Source: Occultella aeris
GTDB lineage: Bacteria; Actinomycetota; Actinomycetes; Actinomycetales; Beutenbergiaceae
Direction of reading: 5' to 3'
DNA length: 64,000 nt
Assembly (NCBI RefSeq): GCF_902703175.1
Contig: NZ_CACRYJ010000060.1
Coordinates: forward strand, 1 to 64,000
In this document: positions 26,198 to 34,341 of the stretch, one piece after another
Layout: each line of letters starts with the position of its first letter
Numbering within the stretch: the first letter of the stretch is position 1
The notes under the pieces: generated by a model
What the model saw: the letters and a program-made list of their open reading frames with translations, nothing else
Database searches by the model: none
Told to the model about the DNA's origin: nothing
Position numbers and translations under genes: made by a program

Positions 26198-27809
26198 CGT
26201 CGCCGTCGTGCACTCCCGAGTCCGCCAGCCCGGCTCGGACCGGATTGGGTATCGGTACGGGTGGCAGGATGCGGCCGTCGGGGGTGGTCACCAGGACGGT
26301 GCCGTCGGGGCGGAGAGTGATGTCGTAGTTCCCTTCGTGCAGCAGCCTGTGGTGGGTGCTGCAGAGCAGGACGAGGTTGTCCAGGGTGGTCGGGCCGCCG
26401 TCGGCCCAGTGCTGGATGTGGTGGGCGTGGAGGTAGGCGCGTCGACCGCAGCCGGGGATGCGGCAGCTGTGGTCTCTGGCCCAGAGTGCTCGCTTGAGTG
26501 CGGAGTTGGTGCTCCGGGTCCTTCGACCGACGTCCAGGGTGCGCCCGGGGCGGGCGTTGGGCACGACGGTGAAGCGGGATCCGTCGGCGTGGACGTGCAT
26601 GACGATGCCGGTGTCGCAGGTCAGGCGGCGTGCGGTTTCCGGGTGGAGCGCTGGGCCGAGTTCCAGGTGGGGGCCGATCAGCTTTGCGGTGTCTGGCGCT
26701 TCCGCGGAAGCGCCCGAGCCGGAGTCCCGGCGTGTGGTGATCTCTGTGACGGTCGCGAGTTCATGGCTGTCCGTGGCGTCGTCGCTACCGACGTATTGAG
26801 AGTCGTCTTCCGCACCGTCGGTCTGGGACGCGTCGTCGTGCCCCGGCGCTGCTACCTCGTCATGCGCCGAGCCGTCGCCGAACGTCTCGAGCCCAGGGAG
26901 CGGCGGCGAATCTGCTGCAGCGGGGTTGTCGGCTGTGGGTCGGGCCTTGGCGAGGTCGTCGAGGGTGACGTGCAGGACGGTCTCGCCGCGGCGGGAGCCG
27001 CGTGGGGTGTGGTCGGCTCCGGTGGTGGTCGCCGCGGGGTCGGTGTGGCCGGGGTGGGCCACGTTCGACTGTTCGCAGATCAGGACGAGGGCGTCGATCA
27101 GGGCGTGCCCGTGTACGACACTCTCGCGGAGCCAGGGTGGTGGCTGCGGGTCGGTGCTGTGACCGGCGTCGGTGTCCTTGAGGTAGTCGCCGACGCGGTG
27201 CACCTCTTCCATCATGACGGCGGCGTCCTCGGGGGAGCAGCGCCCGGAGAACGAGAACGAGCCGTCGGGTTCCTCGCGGAAGCGCAGGTGGCGCTCGGCG
27301 TGGCGCTGGTTGATGTCGGCGAGGGACTCGGCGGTACGTACGCCGGCGACGAATCGTTCGAGCTGGCTGGCGGTCGCGGATGCGGCGACGGCAAGGAGTT
27401 CGGGTTCGGTCTCGGGGGTGGCGACCCGCGTGATGGCGCGAACCTTCGAGTACGACAGGTGTCCGGCGGCGAAAGCCGCGCTCGTGCCGGGTAGATCGGT
27501 GAGGGTGCGGGCGATCCGGACCTGTTCTCGTGCGGTGGTCGCTGACATTCCGCACCGCCAGGAGAGCCAGTTGACGCAGGAGGCGAAGCCGCCGGTGTTC
27601 CAGCCCTGGCGGGCGTCGAACTCGGCGAGCAGGAGCAGGAACCGGCAGGTGGTCGCGGCGATCCTCACGGCCAGCCCGGACAGCTCTGCCTCGATCTCCT
27701 CGAGCGGGCGCTCCGCGGCCGGTTCTGGTGGGGGATCGGGCTCGGCGGCGGCCAGGTCAGCGGCGTCGGGCAGAAGCGGCCGCGTCGGTTCGATGACTGT
27801 GGTGCTCAC
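26094..27809 (-). CDS. DUF222/13E12-type protein with HNH nuclease domain, C-terminally frameshifted
   Basis: A 571-residue protein as read. An N-terminal DUF222 region (about residues 20-300, including ARQGWNTGGFASCVNWLSWRCG and LPGTSAAFAAGHLSYSKVRAI), a low-complexity acidic middle, and an HNH domain (CRIPGCGRRAYLHAHHIQHWADGG, then LDNLVLLCSTHHRLLHEG) follow in order. These proteins are abundant multicopy HNH nucleases of actinobacteria with no settled function. The GTG at 27809 is preferred to 27842 because GGAGGT lies 4 bases upstream. Two palindrome copies lie in the gene, both encoding ASAEA in the intact frame; a one-base loss in the second shifts the tail after the HNH domain, so nuclease activity may survive. 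Confidence 0.82.
   Translation of the reverse strand: MSTTVIEPTRPLLPDAADLAAAEPDPPPEPAAERPLEEIEAELSGLAVRIAATTCRFLLLLAEFDARQGWNTGGFASCVNWLSWRCGMSATTAREQVRIARTLTDLPGTSAAFAAGHLSYSKVRAITRVATPETEPELLAVAASATASQLERFVAGVRTAESLADINQRHAERHLRFREEPDGSFSFSGRCSPEDAAVMMEEVHRVGDYLKDTDAGHSTDPQPPPWLRESVVHGHALIDALVLICEQSNVAHPGHTDPAATTTGADHTPRGSRRGETVLHVTLDDLAKARPTADNPAAADSPPLPGLETFGDGSAHDEVAAPGHDDASQTDGAEDDSQYVGSDDATDSHELATVTEITTRRDSGSGASAEAPDTAKLIGPHLELGPALHPETARRLTCDTGIVMHVHADGSRFTVVPNARPGRTLDVGRRTRSTNSALKRALWARDHSCRIPGCGRRAYLHAHHIQHWADGGPTTLDNLVLLCSTHHRLLHEGNYDITLRPDGTVLVTTPDGRILPPVPIPNPVRAGLADSGVHDGDVPRKHPRTTGCATPSTRSRRSTVARWTSTGQSAW
26186..26198. repeat. Palindrome copy 1 (one base missing)
   Basis: Reads GCTTCCGCGGAAC against the consensus GCTTCCGCGGAAGC, lacking one G in the right arm. 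It lies inside the 3' part of the DUF222-HNH gene, and the missing base is exactly what breaks that gene's frame. Confidence 0.7.
26695..26714. repeat. Palindrome copy 2
   Basis: GGCGCTTCCGCGGAAGCGCC, a perfect 20-base palindrome, the longest copy. It lies inside the DUF222-HNH coding region, in the low-complexity linker before the HNH domain, where it encodes ASAEA. Confidence 0.85.
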
Positions 27810-27913
27810 GGTGACCTCCAGGACGTAGAACGACTGTTCCAAACCTAACCGCGAGCACTGACACTGAAATCACCCCTGTGGACAACGCCCTCGGCACCAT
27901 GAACAACTCCGGT

Positions 27914-27927
27914 GCTTCCGCGGAAGC
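27914..27927. repeat. Palindrome copy 3
   Basis: GCTTCCGCGGAAGC in the 219-base gap between the DUF222-HNH start (27809) and the stop of the aminoglycoside phosphotransferase-like gene (28029). With copy 4 it is the only structure I see in that gap. Confidence 0.85.
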
Positions 27928-27960
27928 GTCATGAGGGAGGCCGGGATGCGCTCGCGTGCC

Positions 27961-27976
27961 CGCTTCCGCGGAAGCG
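27961..27976. repeat. Palindrome copy 4
   Basis: CGCTTCCGCGGAAGCG, 47 bases from copy 3 in the same gap downstream of the aph-like gene. The two copies could each form a short hairpin in transcripts from either strand. Confidence 0.85.
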
Positions 27977-28028
27977 CCGAACTCATCCGTGGACGGGAGC
28001 GGCGGCGCCTCGGGTCATCTTCGCGCGG

Positions 28029-28757
28029 TCAGGTCGCGTTCCAGAGGTCGCGGTAGTAAGCAAGGCGCCCGCGGTCGGGAACGACGCCGTACGCGGCGAT
28101 GAGGGCGTCCTCCCACCCGGGGCCGTAGTTCCACTCGGTGCTCATCGACGCCACCGCGATGTCTGCCCATCGGTCGGCGACACCCAGCGCGCCGAGATCG
28201 ACATGTGCGACCCAGGATCCGCCGTCGTCGAGCAGCGTGTTCGGACAGCACGCATCGCCGTGGCACACGACGAGCCGCTCGACGGGTGGTGGCTCCCGCA
28301 GCGGTTCGGATATCTGGAGGCCGCGGGCCTGCGCGTTCGCGAGGCGGGTCGGCACGCTCCAGTCGAACGGGCAGCCGTCGACCGGCAGCGCCTCATGCAA
28401 TGCTCGGAGCCCTTCGCCGACAGCACGCACCGCAGTCGCCGGATCCGCGATCCAACGTGGTGCGACCGCGGACTCCGCGTCGATGGCGGCCGTCACCAGC
28501 CACTCGTGCGTCCCGTCACCGCCCACCTCGATCAGGCGGGGCACTCGAGTGTGAGGCGCTGCCCAGGACAGGCGCGCGGCCTCGGCGTCCATCGAGGTCT
28601 CGTCATTGCGTGGACCGTACTTGAGGTAGCGCCCGTCGTCGGTACGGAACGTCACCCCGCCGAGTCCGTTGCGCCAGACGGGGGTCAGCCGGGCGGTGCC
28701 TGCGAGACGCCGCACGACATCGGGTTCGGTGACCGGTTCGTTGGGGATCGACACCAT
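28029..28757 (-). CDS. APH(3')-like aminoglycoside phosphotransferase-family kinase
   Basis: A 242-residue kinase-fold protein. Visible motifs are the nucleotide-lysine region GRYLKYGPR, the catalytic VCHGDACCPNTLLDDG (Asp168, Asn173), the metal aspartate in HVDLGALGVADRWADIAVA, and a C-terminal YRDLW. The spacing matches APH(3') enzymes closely, so phosphorylation of aminoglycosides is plausible; chromosomal homologues often have other or unknown substrates. The ATG at 28757 lacks a good ribosome site. It is probably co-oriented with the DUF952 gene but separated from it by a hairpin containing palindrome copy 5. Confidence 0.78.
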   Translation of the reverse strand: MVSIPNEPVTEPDVVRRLAGTARLTPVWRNGLGGVTFRTDDGRYLKYGPRNDETSMDAEAARLSWAAPHTRVPRLIEVGGDGTHEWLVTAAIDAESAVAPRWIADPATAVRAVGEGLRALHEALPVDGCPFDWSVPTRLANAQARGLQISEPLREPPPVERLVVCHGDACCPNTLLDDGGSWVAHVDLGALGVADRWADIAVASMSTEWNYGPGWEDALIAAYGVVPDRGRLAYYRDLWNAT

Positions 28758-28768
28758 GCCATCTTGCC

Positions 28769-28796
28769 CTGACCGCTTCCGCGGAAGCGTGGTCAG
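28769..28796 (-). terminator. Hairpin built on palindrome copy 5
   Basis: Core CGCTTCCGCGGAAGCG (28774-28789), extended by CTGACC (28769-28774) and GGTCAG (28791-28796) with one extra base on the right. It lies between the DUF952 stop (28802) and the aph-like start (28757), both on the minus strand, so it may terminate DUF952 transcription or attenuate aph expression. It is the fifth copy of the local palindrome. Confidence 0.65.
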
Positions 28797-28801
28797 AGCA
28801 G

Positions 28802-29173
28802 TCAGCTCCCGTCGCTGAACCGGAACCTGCCCTGCGCGTCGATCTCGGCACCGCGCACGGACACGACCGCGGCCACAGGCAGCGGCCCACCGTATATGTG
28901 CGGGAACGGTTCCGGCGCGCCGTCGAGCGCCTCCACCCGAACGGTCCGACCCGCGGCCTCGAGTGCGGCCACGTCGATCTCGAGCACCACCAGCGGCTCC
29001 GGATCGTCGGCGTAGAACGCCTCGGCCACGCCGGCGACCTGGCGCGTGAACGAACAGTGCATATACCCCACCTGCTCGATCGTGGCGCCGCGGGTGGATA
29101 CGGCGTACTCGCCGCTCGCGATCGCGGCGGCCCAGTCGGCTGCGTGGGCGAGGTGCAGGATCGTTGCGCTCAT
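28802..29173 (-). CDS. DUF952-family protein
   Basis: A 123-residue protein matching the DUF952 family: ILHLAHAADWAAAIASGEYAVSTR, GYMHCSFTRQVAGVAEAFYAD, VVLEIDVAALEAAGRTVRVE and PFPHIYGGPLPVAAVVSV. The fold resembles ADP-ribosyltransferase/RNA 2'-phosphotransferase-like domains, but no activity is established. TACTCT 7 bases upstream of the ATG on the coding strand indicates a leaderless start. It diverges from hisC with 148 bases between them. Confidence 0.8.
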   Translation of the reverse strand: MSATILHLAHAADWAAAIASGEYAVSTRGATIEQVGYMHCSFTRQVAGVAEAFYADDPEPLVVLEIDVAALEAAGRTVRVEALDGAPEPFPHIYGGPLPVAAVVSVRGAEIDAQGRFRFSDGS

Positions 29174-29321
29174 GCCCGCGAGAGTACGGTGCCCGACGGC
29201 GGAACGCACCGACATGATGACGGTCCCGGCAGCGCGCCTGCGGCGCACTCCGGCAGGTCGTCGGAGTCCGAGTGACGGGCGCCACGGCCCTCTGATGCTC
29301 CGGCGCTCCTAGACTTGCCCC

Positions 29322-30464
29322 GTGACCGGTGACCCGACGACCCAGCCAGCCCTCGCCGTCGCGCTGCCCCTGCGCGCGGACCTGATCGGCGAGGTGCCCT
29401 ACGGCGCCCCGCAGCTGGACGTCCCGCATCTGCTGAACGTCAACGAGAACCCGTACGCGCCGCCGGCCGAGGTCGTCGCGGACATCGCCGAGTCCGTCGC
29501 CGCCGCGGCCGCGGGCCTGAACCGCTACCCGGACCGGGACTTCCCGGCGCTGCGGCAGGACCTCGCCGACTACCTCGCCGCGGAGTCCGGCGCCCGCGAT
29601 CTCGAGGTAGCGAACATGTGGGCCGCGAACGGCTCCAACGAGGTCATGCTGCACCTGCTGCAGGCCTTCGGGGGACCGGGTCGGAGCGTGATGTCTTTCG
29701 CGCCCACCTACTCGATGTACCCCGAGTACGCCCGCGACACGTTCACCCGCTGGGTGGCCGGCACCCGCCGGCCGGACTTCAGTCTCGACCCCGCCCAGAC
29801 GATCGCGCAGATCGAGAACGAACGCCCCGCCGTCGTCCTGCTCGCGAGCCCGAACAACCCGACCGGCACCGCCCTGGACGTGGCGACCATCGACGCGATC
29901 GCGTCGGCGACCGCGAACACCGGGCCGGACGGCGCCGCGAGCGTCCTCGTCGTCGACGAGGCCTACGCCGAGTTCCGCCGCGACGGCACTCCGAGCGCGC
30001 TGAGCATCCTGGCTCGCCACCCGCACCTCGCGGTGTCCCGGACGATGTCCAAGGCCTTCGCGTTCGCCGGTGCGCGGCTTGGCTACCTGGCCGCCGCACC
30101 GGATCTGGTGGACGCGCTGCGGGTGGTGCGGCTGCCGTACCACCTGTCCGCGGTCACCCAGGCGGTGGCCCGTGCGGCCCTGCGGCACCGAGCGGTGCTG
30201 CAGGCGCAGGTGGCGCAGCTGCGGACGGAGCGGGACGCGACGGTGTCCTGGCTGCGTGAGCAGGGTTTCACCGTTGCCGACTCGGATGCGAACTTCGTCC
30301 TGTTCGGCCGGTTCGACGACCGGCACGTGATCTGGCAGGGTCTGCTCGATCGCGGTGTGCTGATCAGGGAGACTGGTCCCAGCGAATACCTGCGCGTCTC
30401 GATCGGGACCGCTGAGGAGATGGCCGCGTTCCGCGGCGCACTGAAGGAGGTGACCGGCCGGTGA
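29322..30464 (+). CDS. hisC: HisC, histidinol-phosphate aminotransferase
   Basis: PLP enzyme converting imidazole-acetol phosphate plus glutamate to histidinol phosphate. It has 380 residues. Markers are [12 protein letters not shown] near the N-terminus, [20 protein letters not shown], and the PLP-lysine motif [24 protein letters not shown] at 29310-29315 lies 6 bases before the GTG, so the operon message is probably leaderless. The stop overlaps the hisB GTG (GTGA). It opens an operon of six overlapping or closely spaced genes ending with the SseB-like gene. Confidence 0.95.
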   Translation: MTGDPTTQPALAVALPLRADLIGEVPYGAPQLDVPHLLNVNENPYAPPAEVVADIAESVAAAAAGLNRYPDRDFPALRQDLADYLAAESGARDLEVANMWAANGSNEVMLHLLQAFGGPGRSVMSFAPTYSMYPEYARDTFTRWVAGTRRPDFSLDPAQTIAQIENERPAVVLLASPNNPTGTALDVATIDAIASATANTGPDGAASVLVVDEAYAEFRRDGTPSALSILARHPHLAVSRTMSKAFAFAGARLGYLAAAPDLVDALRVVRLPYHLSAVTQAVARAALRHRAVLQAQVAQLRTERDATVSWLREQGFTVADSDANFVLFGRFDDRHVIWQGLLDRGVLIRETGPSEYLRVSIGTAEEMAAFRGALKEVTGR

Positions 30465-31126
30465 GCGAGTCCAGCCAGGTCGACGCAGCGCAGGCACAGT
30501 CGAGCCCGACGGCGGGGGTCGCCTCCGCTCACCGCACCGCCCGGGTGGAGCGCACCACGTCCGAGTCGAGCGTCGTGGTCGAGATCGACCTCGACGGCAC
30601 CGGTGCCGTGGACGTGTCCACGACCGTGCCGTTCTTCGACCACATGCTCAACGCCCTCGGCAAGCACTCCCTGATCGACCTCACCGTGCGTGCCACCGGG
30701 GACACCGACATCGACGTGCACCACACCGTCGAGGACACCGCGATCTGCATCGGGGAGGCGCTGCGCCAGGCTCTCGGGGACAAGTCCGGCATCTCGCGGT
30801 TCGGGGACGCTCTGGTGCCCTTGGACGAGGCGCTCGCGCAGGCCGTCGTGGACGTCTCCGGCCGGCCGTACATCGTGCACAGCGGTGAGAGCGAGGCGCA
30901 GGTCCACCACCTCATCGGCGGCCACTACACGGGGTCTCTGACCCGGCACGTGTTCGAGTCGATCGCGCTCCACGCGGGCATCTGCCTGCACGTGCGCCTG
31001 CTCGCCGGCCGCGACCCGCACCACATCGTCGAGGCCCAGTTCAAGGCGTTCGCGCGCGCCCTGCGGTTCGCGGTCGCCCGCGACCCGCGGGTCACGGGCG
31101 TGCCCTCGACCAAGGGTGCGTTGTGA
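30461..31126 (+). CDS. hisB: HisB, imidazoleglycerol-phosphate dehydratase
   Basis: Manganese-dependent dehydratase of the histidine pathway, 221 residues. The duplicated metal-site motifs are present ([19 protein letters not shown], and [11 protein letters not shown] with [18 protein letters not shown]), with [13 protein letters not shown] near the N-terminus. A ~24-residue Ser/Ala-rich extension precedes the catalytic domain; it depends on the GTG in the hisC overlap, and no later start codon has a better context. The phosphatase domain of enterobacterial HisB is absent, as expected. Confidence 0.95.
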   Translation: MSESSQVDAAQAQSSPTAGVASAHRTARVERTTSESSVVVEIDLDGTGAVDVSTTVPFFDHMLNALGKHSLIDLTVRATGDTDIDVHHTVEDTAICIGEALRQALGDKSGISRFGDALVPLDEALAQAVVDVSGRPYIVHSGESEAQVHHLIGGHYTGSLTRHVFESIALHAGICLHVRLLAGRDPHHIVEAQFKAFARALRFAVARDPRVTGVPSTKGAL

Positions 31127-31875
31127 ACGACACCGGCGAACGGCCCGACGGCGGCGGCTCACCCGAGGAGTTCGACGAGGCCGCCTTCGAGGCCGCCTTC
31201 GAGGAGGCGTTCGGTGCGGCCGCCGAGCCCGATCGGCAGTTCCGCCAGCCGGTGGACGGCGGCTCGGCCGCCGAGCAGGCCGGCGCGGCGCAGGGGTCGG
31301 CCGAGCGGGACAGCGACGGCGCGGCGGAGCCCGTGGCCGACGGCGCCGATGCCGTTCCCGTGTTCGGTGCCGACGGTGTCCGCAAGCGCTCGGTGGTCGC
31401 AGTGGTGCTCACCCCGATCACGTCGGCGCCCGCCCTCGCCGGGCTGTGCGCCATCGCCAAGATCGAGGCGGACATCGTGCCGATCAAGCGGGGCAGCCTC
31501 GCCGTGCGGGTGCTCCCGCAGGCCGACGAGGTCGACCCCGAGGAGTTCCTCACCGGGGCACCGGCCGCCGCTGTCGACCTCGCCAGGACGCTCTCGCGGG
31601 CGGCGAAGGCCGGCGTCGTGCTGCTCATCTCCCGGCTGGGCGAGGGCGACGAGGGCTTGACCGGCACGATCAGCGGGCGCAACTACGTCAATGGCGAGCC
31701 GAGCAACGAGGTCAGCGCCGGCCTGATCCTCGCGAACGCCGACGACGTCCTCGAGAACCTCCTCCTCGGCGTCATCACACCCGACCAGGCCCCCGGTCAC
31801 CTGAAGCCCGGGAACCTGACCCGGTGGCAGGCCGGCCGCCTGTTCGGCCGGGCCCAGCGGAAGAAGAAGCCGTGA
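31123..31875 (+). CDS. Conserved-looking protein of unknown function in the his operon
   Basis: A 250-residue protein I do not recognise. The first ~85 residues are acidic and Ala/Gly-rich, probably disordered. A folded part of about 150 residues follows ([94 protein letters not shown]), ending in a basic tail (RAQRKKKP). No signal peptide or membrane segment. GTGA overlaps with hisB upstream and hisH downstream make it an integral operon member, so a role tied to histidine synthesis or its control is inferred from position only. Confidence 0.8.
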   Translation: MNDTGERPDGGGSPEEFDEAAFEAAFEEAFGAAAEPDRQFRQPVDGGSAAEQAGAAQGSAERDSDGAAEPVADGADAVPVFGADGVRKRSVVAVVLTPITSAPALAGLCAIAKIEADIVPIKRGSLAVRVLPQADEVDPEEFLTGAPAAAVDLARTLSRAAKAGVVLLISRLGEGDEGLTGTISGRNYVNGEPSNEVSAGLILANADDVLENLLLGVITPDQAPGHLKPGNLTRWQAGRLFGRAQRKKKP

Positions 31876-32492
31876 CCGCAGCCGGCCCCACGGTCGTGGT
31901 CCTGGACTACGGCTCGGGGAACGTCCGCTCCGCCGTGCGCGCGCTCGAACGCGTCGGCGCACAGGTGGAGCTGACCGCGGACCCCGACGCGGTCGCCGCC
32001 GCGGACGGGCTGGTGGTGCCGGGTGTGGGCGCCTTCGCCGCCGTGATGGCGGGTCTGGCCGGCGTCGGCGCGCCGCGGATGATCGAGCGCCGGCTTGCCG
32101 GTGGCCGCCCGGTCCTTGGCATCTGCGTGGGTCAGCAGGTCCTGTTCACCGCCGGGGTGGAGCATGGTGAGCGGACCGACGGATTGGACCAGTGGCCCGG
32201 TGTGGTCGAGCGGCTCGAGGCTCCGGTGGTGCCGCACATGGGCTGGTCCACGGTGACCCCGCCCGAGGGCAGCGTGCTCTTCGACGGGATCGCCGACGAG
32301 CGCTTCTACTTCGTGCACTCCTACGCCGCCCGCACCGCCCCCGACTACGTCCGGGTCACCTGGGCCGAGCACGGCCACCCGTTCGTCGCCGCCGTCGAGA
32401 ACGGCGCCCTGAGCGCGACCCAGTTCCACCCCGAGAAGTCCGGCGACGCCGGTGCGCAGCTGCTGCGCAACTGGCTCGCCACCCTGCGCTGA
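31872..32492 (+). CDS. hisH: HisH, glutamine amidotransferase subunit of IGP synthase
   Basis: Hydrolyses glutamine to deliver ammonia to HisF for imidazole-glycerol phosphate synthesis. It has 206 residues. [18 protein letters not shown] opens the protein, the nucleophile elbow is [10 protein letters not shown], and the His-Glu pair is in [12 protein letters not shown]. The GTG at 31872 is in a GTGA overlap with the upstream gene; the very long open frame upstream is an artefact of high GC. The partner hisF is not in this window, so it must lie elsewhere. Confidence 0.94.
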   Translation: MTAAGPTVVVLDYGSGNVRSAVRALERVGAQVELTADPDAVAAADGLVVPGVGAFAAVMAGLAGVGAPRMIERRLAGGRPVLGICVGQQVLFTAGVEHGERTDGLDQWPGVVERLEAPVVPHMGWSTVTPPEGSVLFDGIADERFYFVHSYAARTAPDYVRVTWAEHGHPFVAAVENGALSATQFHPEKSGDAGAQLLRNWLATLR

Positions 32493-32535
32493 CGGCGCCG
32501 AACGCGCCGCACCCCCGAAAGGACCCAGATCCCCT

Positions 32536-33267
32536 GTGAGTACCCGCCTCGAACTGCTGCCCGCCGTGGACGTCGCCGATGGTCAGGCCGTGCGCCTGGT
32601 CCAGGGTGAGGCCGGCTCCGAGACCACGTACGGCGCCCCGATGGACGCCGCGCTGGCCTGGCAGTCCGGCGGCGCCGAGTGGGTGCACCTGGTCGACCTG
32701 GACGCCGCGTTCGGGCGCGGCTCGAACGCCGAGCTGCTCGCCGAGGTCGTCGGCACCCTCGACGTCGCCGTGGAGCTGTCCGGCGGCATCCGGGACGACG
32801 AGTCCCTCGAGCGGGCGCTGTCCACCGGCTGCCGGCGGGTCAACCTCGGCACCGCCGCGCTGGAGAACCCGGACTGGACCGCGTCGGTGATCGCGACGTA
32901 CGGGGACCGGATCGCGGTCGGCCTGGATGTGCGCGGCACCACCCTGGCCGCCCGCGGCTGGACCAAGGAGGGCGGCGACCTGTGGGAGGTGCTCGCGCGC
33001 CTGGACGCCGACGGGTGCTCCCGCTACGTCCTCACCGACGTCACGAAGGACGGCACCATGCGCGGCCCGAACCTGGACCTGCTCCGTGAGTTCAGCGCCG
33101 CCACGACCGCCCCCGTGGTCGCCTCCGGCGGCATCTCCAGCCTCGACGACCTGGCCGCCCTGCGGACGCTGACCGACGTCGGTGTGGAGGGCGCGATCGT
33201 CGGCAAGGCGCTGTATGCCGGCGCGTTCACGCTCGGCGAGGCGCTGGACGTCGCCGGCCGCCCGTGA
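32536..33267 (+). CDS. priA: PriA/HisA phosphoribosyl isomerase
   Basis: (Beta-alpha)8 isomerase acting on ProFAR in histidine synthesis; in actinobacteria the single PriA enzyme often also performs the TrpF reaction of tryptophan synthesis. It has 243 residues. The catalytic aspartate is in [15 protein letters not shown] and the second in [18 protein letters not shown]; phosphate-binding loops ELSGGIRDD and [13 protein letters not shown] are present. GTG at 32536 follows a 43-base gap with a GAAAGGA ribosome site. Whether it is dual-function cannot be read off; a search of the genome for trpF would help. Confidence 0.92.
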   Translation: MSTRLELLPAVDVADGQAVRLVQGEAGSETTYGAPMDAALAWQSGGAEWVHLVDLDAAFGRGSNAELLAEVVGTLDVAVELSGGIRDDESLERALSTGCRRVNLGTAALENPDWTASVIATYGDRIAVGLDVRGTTLAARGWTKEGGDLWEVLARLDADGCSRYVLTDVTKDGTMRGPNLDLLREFSAATTAPVVASGGISSLDDLAALRTLTDVGVEGAIVGKALYAGAFTLGEALDVAGRP

Positions 33268-34043
33268 GGCCGGTGCCGGACCGGTTGCCCGACGGTCGAC
33301 CGCTGCCGGCCGGCGGCGGGCGCTCGCTGCCACCCACCCCCAAGTACGCGGGGGACGACGGCGGCACCGACCCCGGTCTGGCCGCTGCGCTCTCGGAGCC
33401 CGACGGCGGAGCGCGCCTTCGCGCGGTCGTCCGCGCCCTCGGTGCGGCGCGGGTCCTGGTGCCCGTGGTGGCCCATCTGGAGGAGCGAGCCGACGCCGTC
33501 GGGCATGAGATCAACGGACGCGAGGTTCGGCTCGTGGGGGAGAAGAGCGCCTCGGCCGCGATGGTCACGGTCGCGACGCCGGACGGGCGCGCCGCGATCC
33601 CGGTGTTCTCCGGGCTCGCCGCCCTGACCGCGTGGCGAGCCGATGCCCGGCCGATCCCGGCCGAGGGGGTGCGGGCCGCGCTGTCCGCGGCCGCGGACGC
33701 CGACGGGCTGCTGGTCCTGGACCCGGCCGGCCCGGTACCCATACTGGTGCCGCGGCCCGCCGTCTGGGCGATCGCCTCGCAGCGCGAGTGGGTGCCCGCC
33801 GTCGAGGACCCTGCGGTCACGCAGGCGATCCGGGCCGCCCTGGCCCCGGTGCCGGGCGTGGTCGACTCCCGCGTGGAACCCGGGGAGCGGGCCGAGGTGC
33901 GGGTGGTGCTGGAGCTGCGGCCCGGGCTGGACCGGACCGGACTGGACAAGGTGGTCGGCCGTGCCGGCGCCGCGCTGGCCGCGCAGGAGATCGTCGCGGA
34001 GCGGGTGGACTCGCTCGAGATGCGAGTGGTCAGCGCGGGCTGA
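33264..34043 (+). CDS. SseB-family protein
   Basis: A 259-residue soluble protein with an SseB N-terminal domain (about residues 35-170: [66 protein letters not shown]) and a second part resembling the SseB C-terminal region. SseB-like proteins recur at this position in actinobacterial his operons; their function is unknown. The GTG overlaps the priA stop (GTGA), so it is the last translationally coupled gene of the operon. Confidence 0.8.
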   Translation: MRPVPDRLPDGRPLPAGGGRSLPPTPKYAGDDGGTDPGLAAALSEPDGGARLRAVVRALGAARVLVPVVAHLEERADAVGHEINGREVRLVGEKSASAAMVTVATPDGRAAIPVFSGLAALTAWRADARPIPAEGVRAALSAAADADGLLVLDPAGPVPILVPRPAVWAIASQREWVPAVEDPAVTQAIRAALAPVPGVVDSRVEPGERAEVRVVLELRPGLDRTGLDKVVGRAGAALAAQEIVAERVDSLEMRVVSAG

Positions 34044-34085
34044 GACCGGTGCCACACCGCCAACCGTGGTCCGCAGCCGTTCACA

Positions 34086-34094
34086 TGCTAAAGT
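34086..34094 (+). promoter_or_regulatory. Extended -10 promoter of the infC operon
   Basis: TGCTAAAGT carries both the TGn extension (34086-34088) and a TAAAGT -10 hexamer (34089-34094); no clear -35 lies 17 bases upstream, consistent with extended -10 promoters. Transcription near 34101 would give a leader of about 240 bases before infC. Confidence 0.55.
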
Positions 34095-34205
34095 GGTCAC
34101 TGACCGACCGGTCTCGCTTCGGCGTGGCCGGTGTGCAAGCGGAGTTTCTCCCACCTTTGCTCGACCGGAACGGATCAAGCCGCCGACGGAGTACGGGTTC
34201 AGGTC

Positions 34206-34225
34206 GAGGGTTCTGACGAACCCTC
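34206..34225 (+). promoter_or_regulatory. Leader stem-loop upstream of infC
   Basis: Perfect 8-base arms GAGGGTTC (34206-34213) and GAACCCTC (34218-34225) with a TGAC loop, in the 298-base gap before infC. It precedes the terminator-like hairpin at 34264, so it is part of a structured leader. Confidence 0.65.
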
Positions 34226-34263
34226 AGTGCCGGCCGAGGCGACTCGTGCCGGGACGCGACCAG

Positions 34264-34297
34264 AGGCCTCCGTGTGCACCGCACCCGGAGGCCTTTT
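34264..34297 (+). terminator. Intrinsic terminator/attenuator in the infC leader
   Basis: AGGCCTCCG (34264-34272) and CGGAGGCCT (34286-34294) form a perfect 9-base stem followed by a run of four T (34294-34297). It stands 45 bases before the infC start codon, in the same orientation, downstream of the predicted infC promoter rather than next to the upstream sseB stop. That placement suits premature termination control of infC-rpmI-rplT. Confidence 0.7.
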
Positions 34298-34341
34298 CCG
34301 TGTGACGCGGTGAAACTGATCTCTCTCGTAAGGAGCACCAC

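Noticed and set aside
26184-27494. A 436-codon plus-strand frame opposite the DUF222-HNH gene
   Set aside because: Gly/Val-rich antisense shadow with no motif; the minus-strand gene has clear DUF222 and HNH sequences.
28029-30497. A continuous 822-codon minus-strand frame across aph, DUF952 and hisC
   Set aside because: Only the last 242 codons match a family (APH-like). The rest is antisense to hisC and out of frame in DUF952; lack of stops reflects high GC.
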